Assembly (NCBI GenBank): GCA_000469685.2
Contig: LS997563.1
Coordinates: 37,984,468-38,048,467 of the forward strand
Direction: 5' to 3'
DNA from: Haemonchus contortus
Taxonomy: Eukaryota > Nematoda > Chromadorea > Rhabditida > Trichostrongylidae
DNA: 64,000 nt
Part shown: one piece after another, positions 12,691 through 23,900 of the stretch
Layout: each line of letters opens with the position of its first letter
Position numbering within the stretch: the stretch's first letter is position 1
Made by a program: the position numbers and the translations under genes
The notes under the pieces: model-generated
The model's input: the letters and a program-made list of their open reading frames with translations, nothing else
The model's database searches: none
What the model was told of the DNA's origin: nothing

Positions 12691-15600
12691 GGATGACAAT
12701 AGGCCTCATTCTTTCTCCAAACTCTCAGAAAGTCAACATAGCTACATCTAGAGGGACATTGTCCCTTTTCTCCATCATAACTGCGACTTTAGCTGAAAGT
12801 AATCCATCTGTTCAATTGAACTTCCTTCGCCTACTTGAAACGATACCAATAAATGTGCAGCTGTGGTTAAAGCTTTTCCTAAAATTACTGAAAATCTTTT
12901 TTTACTTCTATGAAAACAATTCAGAGCAGAGCAGCCTTCAGCTTACAGTGTCCGCAAGCTGTATTGCTCAATAAATTCCATTTATTTCCATGAGCTATTC
13001 ATTCTGAACAAAGGTACAGCGAGAAGACGTGGTATGATGGAATCGTTTGTGAGAGTTCTTCACGAAGGAGCAGTTTTTAAGGGCTAGATTTTGTCGACAG
13101 AGGCAAACTTGACGAGCAAATCAGTTTTTGGTAGGCGATCGAAATCAAATCCTTTTCCATTCCAGATTGCGCCAAAAAATCAGCTTTCTGTCAGAATGGG
13201 GGAATCGCTTGAAAGCGCATTCTCTATACTGCATGAATCTACTCAACACTACAGAAAGCTGATGGAATTGAGGAAATGTAGAAGAAGAAGACCGCAGAAA
13301 TCACGACCAGATTGGTCAGCATGAAAAAAATTTTGAAAAACAACTAAACAAAAACAACAGAAACAATTTAGTGAAAAAACTGAATTCTTGAAGGGCTACG
13401 TCTTCTTCATCGTCTCCAAGAACCTAGACTTCCTAGAATTTTTGAGAGTGGGATGATTAGAGGGAGAAACTGCATCATGCACAAAAATAGCTGTGAAGAA
13501 AGTGATCAGAGCAAGGTGGTACATAGGATCTGGTACCTCCGCAACTGAACAAGTAATCAGCTGACTTATCTAGTATAAGATAGGCAAGTTAAAGCGAATC
13601 GAGCTAATCATGGTGAAAATCTGTCCTGTGCAAGCTGGAAATGCAAAGCCTCATTTGAATACCCCGACTGCCCTAGGCTTCCTCTGTTGCTTTGTCCTTT
13701 TTAGCTTCAAATGCAGCCGAATTTTACCGGATGGAAGACGTAGGCATGACGCAACTCGAGAAAAAATAGCTCACGACGATATTTAGCCTTGTTTCTAACG
13801 CATCGTTCTATGGAGAGAGATTAGTATCAGAAAGATTCTTACAGTGGTCCACGTTTCTCTCAAGATTTTCTGGAATTCTCCACAGAACTACACTACGAAA
13901 TGACCTCATCCACTTATATGCACATAATATATCAGAAGAGACAGTCGATGGACAGATTAACGTTCAACTACGGTTTTGTTCCAGGCTGTGAAGCGTTGGA
14001 ACGAGTGTGTGCCCCGAACCGCTTAAAAGGAGCCTGATGGCCGAATGCTCGACACAACTTCTCGTGGGCTTAAGTAGGGGGGGGGGGGGGGGGGTCGAAG
14101 TTGTAAAGAGAAGTACGAGTTGTGTATTGGTAGATAGTTCGGTAATCATATGGATAAATAAGGGAAAGAAAGTAGTCGGATATGTTATGTGGACACGCAT
14201 GGGAAGTGTACTTACTATAAAATCCAGTGGAACTTCCAGAAAACTCCTGTGGGAACCTGATTTCTTGCAAAAATTTCGACATATACTTTCCGCAAAACCC
14301 AATAGACTATAAGTAGTCTTCGTTATAATTCTGTCGCTGGCCCAGTAGTGCTCCTCCGTCAAGTCAGGGTACCTCTGTGTATGTGGGCGCTCCGTTAATT
14401 TTTCATTCAAGAAATGAGCCTTCTATTGTGTCCGCTACAGAAGAAGGGTCCCATGTCAGAATACATCTCTAGGGATGAACCTCCAACTTTGAAGTGGAAG
14501 AAAATTTGTGTTTTAACAAAAGAAACATGCATCCGCTTTAAGCTACCCATAAAAACTTATGATGTAATCATGAGGGCTCATGAGCTGACACCCGAACCAA
14601 TAAAGCTCGATGATCTTGATTCCAATGGAGCACATTTCATGAGGTTTTTCTAATGATTTATTTCAATACTTAATCACCTAGTTACTTTACTGTTTACTTG
14701 TTTACTCATTTATTTGCTCATTTGTTCACTTTTTCATAACGTCATTATCAAAAAAAGTGAAGAGGAGAGTTATCGTGCACTATCTCATCGATTTATTTGT
14801 TTATTTACTTGCTTATTTAGCTGACTGAGTTTTTATGGTCTGTTTGCTCATTTAAGCAACTATCTACCTATTTACTCGTTCTTTACCTGTTGTCGTTGCT
14901 TGTTTACTTATTTGTTCATTTACTCATGGCAGAATGAAGATTATGGTAGCAAGAAAAGTGAAATTAAAAATAAACAATAGCTTCTGTGTTGGTTCCTGCA
15001 AGAGCATCATGCATCATATTTGAGCATTCAGAGCCAAGTAAACAAAAGTAAACTGCGTAAACAGTGAGTATGTACGTAAGCATGACGAATGAGCAATAGT
15101 GAATTAAGAAGATTAGAAGAAGGATTGGGCATGATACCAAGGAAGCTCTTCTTCAATTACTAATTTAAAAATGCTGTAAATTATTATAGTTGCCCGTTTT
15201 CTTTAAATTTTTTAACGTAAAGAAAAAAGTGTCCTAATAGTTTATGATGTCAATAAAAGTACAACGGCCATTACATAATTTATCAAACAGGCCAAGCCGT
15301 TCTTTGTTTTCCTGGATGCGCTTCGGCGCCTACGAACCGATTGACATGAGGACGTGGTCTGACGGAGCAGCCGGGGAGGAAAAAGGTATTTTTAGGTCCG
15401 AGTGAATTTGTTCTTGATTATGACAGGCCCGCCAACAGATGATGTCAACGTTGTAAAAGGTCAGAAATCACCGGGAAGAACCCATTGACGTAACTTGCGA
15501 GAAGATGCGACTTTCTCTTTCAAGAGCACCTCATTTGGAGAGGATACCTCGGAAGTTGATGCCACTCACAACTGGTTAACGATCGCTGGGGGCTTAGTCA

Positions 15601-15711
15601 CTTGTGATCTCTGGTGTTGGAGAAAGCCTCTTGAGTACAATAAAAATGAATAAGTACATACATAAGTAAACAAAAACATGCAACAAACGAATGAATGTGG
15701 AAAGAAAATGT
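12691..15711. other. no gene recognised; low-complexity DNA
   Basis: An ATG frame at 14414-14653 (79 codons) and a frame at 13091-13324 have plausible amino-acid composition but no motif and no splice sites that join them to anything. The interval 14655-14960 is degenerate TTTA/CTTA/TTTG tetramer-like sequence. Confidence 0.4.
14077..14094 (+). repeat. 18-bp G homopolymer
   Basis: An uninterrupted run of 18 G, able to form a G-quadruplex. Proline-rich frames on the minus strand here (13964-14410 and 14070-14282) exist only because of this run. Confidence 0.95.
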
Positions 15712-15994
15712 TTTTGGCGTTAATTAATCTTCGGCGCAGTGGGGAGCGACTCGCATTTGACTTCCCCTCAAAATCGAGATAGGAGTCCGAACGCGTGCTA
15801 CCTGTGCAATGACTGGCGGTAGCCAGCAGGTGTACAAGTCAGTTCCTTCATCTTCCCAGAGGAGTACGTTACCAATTAACCGGCCCCGAAGAAATGGAAA
15901 GCCTGGTTGGCTTGGGCGAGTATCCAGTCGGCAGTGATATTGCAGACCTAGTGTGTACGACCAAGTGTCACTTGCCACTTCACCATCACTCCTT
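15712..15994 (-). repeat. tRNA-derived SINE, diverged full-length copy
   Basis: Antisense: tail 'ttttggcgttaattaatc', body 'gtgtacaagtcagttccttcatcttcccaga', 'accggccccgaagaaatggaa' and head complement 'agtgtcacttgccacttcaccatcactcc'. The B box is destroyed ('ggcagtgatattgcagacc'). Confidence 0.85.
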
Positions 15995-18304
15995 AGACGT
16001 TGTGATAGATGAGCTGATTCGAAAAGATAGAAGAGAGGTTCGAAGAAGCAAATGAGCGCTGTCTATACAGTAACGAAAAATTGGCGTTGAGTTGAAGGCT
16101 CACAGATTCCCACCGAAACCAATTAGCAAGATGCGAGATTCTGGAATTTATAAAATTTCTGTAGACTGGTTGACCCTGGAATATGTTGCAAATCGCCTAT
16201 GGATCGCTTCCTTCACAATACGGGTGTCCCAATTGCCACACCTTTCTTACGATACTGCATATTAAAAGTGAATTCAGCTATCTGGTCTACTGTATAAGTG
16301 TAGTTTGCTTTCCGTAAGGGTCTTTGAAAATTTGGTTGAAGACGTAGTGAGGACCACTTGTAAACTATAGAAACTGTTGGCTAAGAATCTCTTTTTTAGG
16401 CTCTTTTCTTTTTAGATGAGCCCAAGAAACATCACTGGCTGCTACATACCCAAGGTTCTCTTCTACAGGTTCACCATGGACAATGCCTTCAAGCATCAAC
16501 TTCTTTTGAGATCCTTATTTGAGACTTAGGATTCCTAGAAGCGTCTCTATTCGGAATGAACCAAATACTGCTCACTGTCTCAATTTCCAGGCAGTACTGT
16601 AAGTTGAGATCTCAGCAGAACCATCAAAAGACTCACAAGTAACCCCAGTCTCTAAAGAAAAAAATCAAAGCTGCGAAACTCAATCAATGAAGATTCCGAG
16701 GCATCTTTTTAGGATGTTCGTGAGATGGGCCGATTCGTGTGCTTGAATGCTGTTTTTATCGAGGATGATGTGACGTATATAGACAAATGTGATTTTGACG
16801 GATCGAAAACAGGAAAGGTCTCATTCAATTTGACTAGATGAGTCTCGAGAAGTGCAGTTTCGAGTTTAGAAGTTCATATTGATGAAAGTACTCGAATGAA
16901 GAAATAGACGATGCAAGTCGGTTATTTCTTGCTCAAAGGGGCGATTTATAGCTCGGTGGTTCCCACTGTGAGGTAGGAGCTTTTTGTGTAGGCCGGGCCG
17001 CGGTCGACAAAGACTTTGTCAGGAGCGACCTGAAGATCATATGGGAAGGAAAAAACGAGGACAACAGTGAGAAATGATAAAAATAAAGGGTAGGGTATGA
17101 GTTGAGAAAATTTGAGAAAATGTCTTTTGAATCCCCATCTGCTGTGCCCAACAACCAAGACAGAGCCGCTGGGCCCACAGGGCCGCGGTCTTTTCAATGG
17201 TCCGCCCATACACAATTCAACTCCTCAACCTATGTTGAGCTAAAAACCAAAACATTTAGATGCTTTTATGCCTCATGTGCTTCTTTTTCAGTATATTTCT
17301 CTAACTGATGAGCTCCTCTTAGACCTTTCTAGTTACTCCATAACGTTTGGAAGGTTCTGCGCTTTGATTTTCTTATTTCGTAAGATTCTCATCGACTAAT
17401 CCTTTCCCAAAGTCAATTGTAATACCCTCATCTGCCTTATTTATGCAGGTGATTATTTTTTTGGGAGCTCAAATAGACCTATAACGTAAATATTCAATTT
17501 GTAAGTCAAATCCATGAGAAAGCATCCAGACAAATAAACAAGCGGAAAGCGGATAATTGTTTGTTCAACAAAAAAGCAATCTCATCTCTCATTTTTGAAG
17601 TTGTCTAGGGTATAAGAGGTACCGAGAGATTTCAAGTTCTCAACTGGGAATGATGACCCACGCTGGATGAATGGGACCAACGGCTAGAAACGGCCTGCAC
17701 CTGAAACAGACATGGTTTGCTACCTATGGCCTATTCTGTGCTGTAAACGGTCTATGATTAATTACCCTTCAAAGCACCATCATCCTCAAAGCTCCCTTCT
17801 TCTTTTTGAGGAGTTCTAAGGAGTCTACCTACCTAGTTTGCCAGGGCCTGCTAAACAACGCCTGTAACTTTTTAAGCAGTATTACTTTGTTAGGGACTAT
17901 TTTAGCATTTTTCTCATGAATGTGATCTGGGAAATTTCATAAAAAGTCATAGGGTTCCGGTAGTGGTGAATGTCAGGCGGATTTCAATCTTATCAGAGAC
18001 GACCAGTTCTGTTCACCACCATCGTTGTGCAGAGGAAAAACGTAATTGAGACTGAAGTCCACTGGGCTCAGACCTCGTCCAATGCAATATCCATTGGTCA
18101 ATTTTCATTAAAAGAGAATAATAATCGCCGAAAACGCCTCAAGCCATGACGATATTCTGCTCTTGATGCAAGATCACAATTCTACTGCAGTTGGAGTGGC
18201 ACGATTTGCAAGCTTCTCTAGGATCTCGGGGAAAATACCATAAGATACGAAGAATGTCAGTTATGAACCGTAGAGAATCTAGTTTCTTGATGTTAGAATT
18301 CGTC
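15995..18304. other. no gene recognised
   Basis: No convincing exon. A minus-strand frame at 17215-16946 follows a good acceptor (TCTTCAG) and ends with a short hydrophilic tail. 'gggccgcggtc' occurs twice (near 16995 and 17181). I could not join it to other exons. Confidence 0.35.
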
Positions 18305-18360
18305 TTTGGGATGCGCCCTACTTTTGACTTAGTTTTAGAATCGCAGTGAGGCTTTGAATG
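18305..18360 (-). repeat. antisense SINE 3' fragment
   Basis: 'gggatgcgccctacttttgactt' and 'agaatcgcagtg' are the antisense 3' end of the SINE. It abuts a sense-orientation copy at 18371, giving two opposed pieces in tandem. Confidence 0.65.
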
Positions 18361-18370
18361 GTTGTTAGTT

Positions 18371-18661
18371 GCAGGTTTTGTAGTGGCGAGTGGCGCACTT
18401 TACACACGCACGGTCACGGGTTCGAATCCCGGACCGATATCCGCCTAAGCCAGCCAAGCCTTCCATCCCTCCGAGGTCGGTTAATTGGTACCAGACTTGA
18501 CTTGGAGGATAAAAGCACCGACTTGTATATGGCTGGCCACCGCAGGTCATTGTATAGGCTACATACGCATTCAATACGCCACTACGATTCTGAATGGAAG
18601 TCGAATGCATGGGCGCATCCATCTGACGGATCTGATGGAGGCCCATGGACTTTATCTTTTT
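18371..18661 (+). repeat. tRNA-derived SINE, near full-length
   Basis: Head 'ttttgtagtggcgagtggcgcac', intact B box GGTTCGAATCC, body 'ggttaattggtaccagac', 'ggataaaagcaccgacttg' and 'ctacgattctgaatggaag', and the 3' end near 'ggactttatcttttt'. Confidence 0.88.
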
Positions 18662-18988
18662 ACTGGCTTCTCAAACTTCAAACTTTCTTCTCTGCTGATT
18701 GTTTTAGCGAAAATTAAGCTTCGCTGAGATCTACCAGACGTATTCCTTATCTTTGAAAGAAATCGCTGCCCCGATACAAGGATGTGAGCCGCTACCACTG
18801 CGGCGCTGAAGCCCGTTGCTCCTTAAGATCCCTGAATTTGGCCAGATTTTGCTGAATTGTGAATTCTCAAGTCGAATTCATCACCATGAACGAGCAATGA
18901 GAAGAAGTTCAATAATTTATGGATCATTGCTTGATAATTGCACAATTTACAAAAATTTTGAGAACATCGGGGAATGGCCAGGTTGGAT

Positions 18989-19835
18989 TTAGGCTCGGCG
19001 AGCACGAGCGCGAAGGTGAGCCAAGATTTCGTTGTCGGTTTTGAACTGAGTGTCGAATGGATCATCGAATTTGCATCCGATACGGTAGTCGATAGTGGAG
19101 TTAGCACATTTACCACTGCGCCACATGTAATGCTCTTCACCTCGCTGGAATCGATAAATTCGATATGGATCTTCTCACTGGGAGGATTAAATTCCAATTA
19201 GGATTAGCCTTGTAACATACCTTCTCGATTTGGTAGGTGATGAAGTTGAAGCAAGCTCGATGGCCTTGGGTAATGGACGAGATGAATACGGTATGGGACT
19301 TAGGGCAAACCAAATCACAGTACTCCCTCTCTTCGCCTTCGTGGTCCTCCTGAAAGGCTCTTCTGGAGTGGCGAAAAGCTTTCAACGATTTTCCACCAGA
19401 TGGTAGTCTTGAATAGAAAGAAAACGATAAAAAGGCCCACCTTCCAGCATCCGAGACCCTTTGGCACAGGTCGACCAGGTTCGAGCTCCTCCTCTTTCAG
19501 AGTCAGTTGGCATTCTGCCCTGCAAATCAATCCAGCTGAGAATTTAGAACTACCGAGGGAAATCACAAGGATGATGCTTATATTATTAGTAAAAACACCA
19601 AAATCGACTCGAAAAATAAGGAAACGATAGTAACGCACCTGTCGGGACCTCCTCGAACCGTATTCGTTGGGGTTGTACATTTAAGTTCTCTGTATTCTAA
19701 AAATTAAAAACATACAGTAATCTCTGCTCAAAAACGGTCAGAAAAAACAAAAAAAATCAAATTGAACGAGATCTTACGATGGAAAGCGATGGCCAGAGCA
19801 ATGGAGGTGGCCAAAAGGAGTAGTTGTCGGATCAT
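18989..19835 (-). CDS. small secreted Cys-containing protein, 159 aa, five exons
   Basis: Rebuilt from splice sites on the minus strand: exons 19835-19778, 19696-19639, 19519-19441, 19349-19221 and 19144-18989, stop TAA. All junctions are GT/AG and keep phase (1, 2, 0, 0). The sum is 480 nt. The first exon encodes an initiator Met and a Leu/Ala-rich signal peptide of about 17 residues (MIRQLLLLATSIALAIA), so secretion is likely. The mature part has seven or so cysteines (motifs ELKCTT, AECQLT, GLGCWK, EYCDLVC, RACFNF, SGKC, IGCKF), which suggests disulfides, and ends in a basic tail (LRARARRA). I do not recognise the family. The last exon is placed at the second acceptor (ATTCCAG), because the upstream one (CTCCCAG) would put an in-frame TGA first. 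Single-frame readings of this region are misleading. Confidence 0.8.
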
Positions 19836-22800
19836 GCTGTTCAATTTAATGTTGTTGAAGACTCTGTTGAGATGTTGAGATTCGATTGGGCTTTTAAATG
19901 CCCGACTGGGCGATTGTCCCGGATCGTGGCAACCGGTCTCTCGTTACACAATCAAAGCTATATGGCTATAGCTAAAGACCCGTTTCTTGTTCACACCATC
20001 ATACTTCATGCTTATTCGCATAACAACAAGAATATCATACAAGTTTATAGACCGACTCGAGGAAATTACGTCATTAACAAGATTTGGATAGGAAATATCG
20101 GGAAGAGTAAAAGGTTCTGAATAAATGCTTTAGGTAGAAACCATAGGATGCATTAGTTGAACTAAAATCCTCTCTTTATTTCAAGATGGACTTTGTTTTT
20201 ACCTATTTTTTAGTTTTTTTTTTGTTTATTTTTTCGGGTAAATGGACTCAGCTGTTGCTTGAATAGCTACTGCAACTTCCTCGCAGCCCGGTTTTTCCCT
20301 ACTATCCTCCTACTGTGAAGAACACCGTTCACCTTCTGTTTCCTATCTTGTTGACTTTCTTTGTTGCGTAGGTTTGGGTTAATGAGATGGCTCACTGAAC
20401 GACAGAATCCTATGCAACATTCAGCCAACTTTAAATGTGTCCAAGCTCGCCCTACTCAGTACTATTTTAGCCACGCCTCCAGCTCTAACAGACCCTGAGA
20501 AATGATTTAACGATTAAAAAACGGATTTTTACATGGAACCCTTTTCCTTATAGACTTTTTTATACTATAAAAGTCAAGATTCAAATGGATTTCGTTGCAA
20601 TCTGGCTTCAAGAAGAAAGGAATCTACCTATGAAACGGAAGTTATGCCTACCCGCTCGGCTAATTGACGGACCTTAGATTCTGACGAATACATCTGATAC
20701 AATACAGCAGTACATCTGATTACAGCACAAGTTCCTTGTTTTGGTTTTTTTTGTCCTCGTAGGACCCTTTTCAGATTTCGTAACGGCCCAACGAGCCCAG
20801 CAAAGCCGTTGAACCGCCTGTTACTGAAAATTGAGTTATCATTTCGATTTTTTCAGTTTTCATGGTGAATTCGTGTTTAAGCTTGAGTTGGCAAATGACG
20901 TGAGCAGTAATTTTCTCGTCATACAACAGCACACTACGGGGCATCGTTCTCGTTGTACGGTCGAATCCACGTTGACGCTCATTTTTTTCATCTCGTTATC
21001 ATCACTTTCATGTCATGGTGATTTTTTAAAATTTTTTCGTCTTGCTTTTGTCCTCGTTTCCTGGTATTCGTTCCAGAATTTTTCCGTTCACGTCACTGAT
21101 TTGACAGATACCTTCGATGACACATGTCAGAGCTTTTTTACAATATTTCCGAATTGCCTAGTGCTTCTGAAAAATACTCGTATCGATTACCACCTTGAAA
21201 AAATGAGTTGGCAGAAGAGTGATAACGGGTTGAAGTTGAAATGGGTATGTGGATTCGCTGAGCTGACGATAGATGTAAGGGGCATCCCCTCAGCAAACGT
21301 AAAAGAGCTCCCTAGCTGCTGCTTATGGCACGGGGTGGGACAACTAACTAGAAATTGCTGTGAGGTGATTGGGACCCTCACCAGATGCAATTCCTGGACA
21401 GTCTCAGTATCATATGATTAATAACTTCTCCTAGTGTTAGCATGTTGATTGGAATTGGCTGAGGTATGTAAGTTAATTTTAATATTAAGTTGTAGATCAG
21501 ACTTTTCCACTATCCTGAGGACAAGAAAGTAGGAGCAGCGGCAATTTGGCAGAAGCGGTGGCAGCTGTAGCTGTAGATATCGTAGAGTTGCCGGTAGTGG
21601 AGTTCAGGTGGTGGAGTGCACTAGACATATCAAAAAGTCTGGAAGTCAGGATGATGAAGAAGGAAGGGTGATGGAAATAAGCATCCATTTGTTGTCGTTG
21701 AGTCAAAAAAGAATTAGAAAAAAATCTTAGCTGAAGTACTTTGTTTTCTTCAACTGGTGCTGGTTTTGGGAGTTCGTTTGCTTCTTATCGCGATGTGATC
21801 AATTTCTATCGTCCTTTCACATGATATGAATGTCGGTCAGTGGGCGTGGTCATTATGAGTGGGCGGGATTCATAGCCTACTCGTCTTTTTGATTCAAGCT
21901 TCCAAATTTTTACATATCTACGAAGGATAAGAAACCATTCTTATAAAAACGATTGATCCTATAATGTCCTTGAGAGCTTAGCTCTTTCTCCTCTAGTTAA
22001 CATTGGATATAGCACGAATTTGAGCGAGTTTCTCATGGTGATAGCGAAAAAATTCTTGAAAGTTACCATTTCAAGTGGTGTTCCATTTGACCTCATCGCT
22101 ATGTGATCTACCCCTTTCTGCGCCAAATCCAAATCGATCTATCACCTCGTATCGATTCACTCATTTCACTGCTCATTTCTTTAGCTCCCAGTAGCTCATC
22201 AAAGAGATCCATTTCGGCTTGATCCTTCCGTCTTTGAGATTTCCCACAGTAAATCGGCTTGCCTCAGTTCTTTCTTAGATGTTTACGCTGTTGTTTACTT
22301 ATTTTCTAACAATTTGCATTTGTAATTCTAACAATTCTCCTGACGCCACACAGCTTGATGTTTGTCCTTCTTAACAGTCATAAGCGAATGTTACATCCCA
22401 ACGTATGTCACGGCGATGAAATCGGTTCTCAATCGATATATGACGTAATGTCCAAATGGGGACTAATCCATCGAAAAACAAGTTTATATAACGGTTTTCA
22501 CAAATTTGGAAACTTCTATGAACCGGTTTTGAACGGGTCCCGGCAATTTCGACGTGAGCAATTTAAGGCCGTGTCGCTCCATTTGCATCTTTTCACTACT
22601 CATCTACTTTACTGGTATACTTTATTTTGCCGAATGTTTTATGGTGGAGATTATTTCTCTTCTCTCCTATAAGGGTGATTGATCCTTAAAATGTTTGCTC
22701 ATTTCCCCAAGTATAGTGTGGGATATCTGGAAATGGGCTCTTTGTCAATATGGAGTATCTATCCAGCCAATTCACAGTCGAGTAATCCCGTCCGCTCAAT

Positions 22801-23764
22801 ACGGTTGTGTACCAAATACCCTATCATGGACTAGTTAAGGGTTCATTGACTTGAGCAGGGAATGAACCAGCCAAACGGATAAAATAAGCGATTTCTTGGT
22901 CTATAAGCCTTGTAGCTGGGCCTCTTCCTCCACACCCACCGTAAAGTTATTTTTGCCTAAAACATGAAGCAGCCATTTGTACAACTGAAATTTTTTAGTC
23001 TTTTTTTCTGATTTTTTTATTTTAACTTTTTGGTCTGTTTTTTATACCTATAATTTTTGCATATCTTGGCGGATGAATACCAGGAAATGGGTATATTTGA
23101 GTGTAAATGTAAATAAATAATGATAAGTTTTTCTCTTGTAGATACAATAAAATGTATTTATGTACATTTAAAAAACCGAGAGCCTTTTTGGAAAGTCAGT
23201 GACGGCTACTATTTGTTAATTCTTTGCAACTGGCGGATGGCATGCCAGTTGCGGGCGATTCACTCATGGACGGCTCGGGTTACCACGTTTATAAAAGGAA
23301 TAACGAGGGCGACGAAGTTATAGCCACGGAAAACGGGATTCATTTCACTTTCAACATCGACATTCAGCATACGTACATTTGACTCCCCATAGAGGTTCAT
23401 TTTACAGAACCAGCTTTCTCTGCGGTTTCTTCTTTCTCCCGGTTGCTCGCGATTTCATTGAGATCCTATGAAAATTCATTAAGAGTTATGCTAGGATTTT
23501 CATTTTGGACCAGATTTATTATTCATTTCGTGACAAATGACAAATTTTGGTGTATTGGAAGCAAAAATAATCGCCCATTTCTCGCTTGCTATCCCCGCTG
23601 AAGATATCTTCAAGTTCGTAGGTGCCCGAATGTGGTGATTGTCGAAGTTGAGGCAGATGGTCAATGAGGGTTATAAATATTAGGCATCTTTGTAGTCGAA
23701 TCAGCTTTTTTGGTTTTTTTTTCTTTGTTATCGATGCTGAAGGGTCAACTAATTTATGTCGAAG
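19836..23764. other. no gene recognised; one long open frame
   Basis: The longest uninterrupted frame of the window lies at 20831-21421 (+, 196 codons, opening with TTG not ATG). It has no motif, signal peptide or splice support and unremarkable composition, so chance or a decayed repeat is likely. A small hairpin (GACTTTT...AAAAGTC) lies near 20549-20574. A frame at 22355-22672 is also unassigned. Confidence 0.35.
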
Positions 23765-23900
23765 ATCGATAATCCACGCATTTCACTTCCATTCACAATT
23801 ACATAGGTGTTTGATTGCTTCTCTTGTATGCATTGACTTGTAGAGCTGGCTGATGTTCAAGTTCGCGCTCTTCTTCTCTGATTCCCTGAGGTTCCAGATA
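23765..23900 (-). repeat. tRNA-SINE antisense, strongly decayed
   Basis: 'cacgcatttcacttccattcacaatt', 'gagctggctgatgttcaagttc' and 'ttcttctctgattcc' follow the order of the antisense SINE body. Confidence 0.5.

Noticed and set aside
13964..14410. 148-codon minus-strand frame with a polyproline stretch
   Set aside because: The prolines are the complement of the 18-bp G run, there is no other motif, and an overlapping frame on the same strand is equally open.
18823..19197. 124-codon minus-strand frame over the secreted gene
   Set aside because: It is out of phase with the spliced gene; the true last exon (19144-18989) is in another frame.
20831..21421. 196-codon plus-strand frame, longest in the window
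   Set aside because: It opens with TTG and has no domain, signal peptide or splice context. A frame of this length is near what chance gives in 64 kb on six frames.
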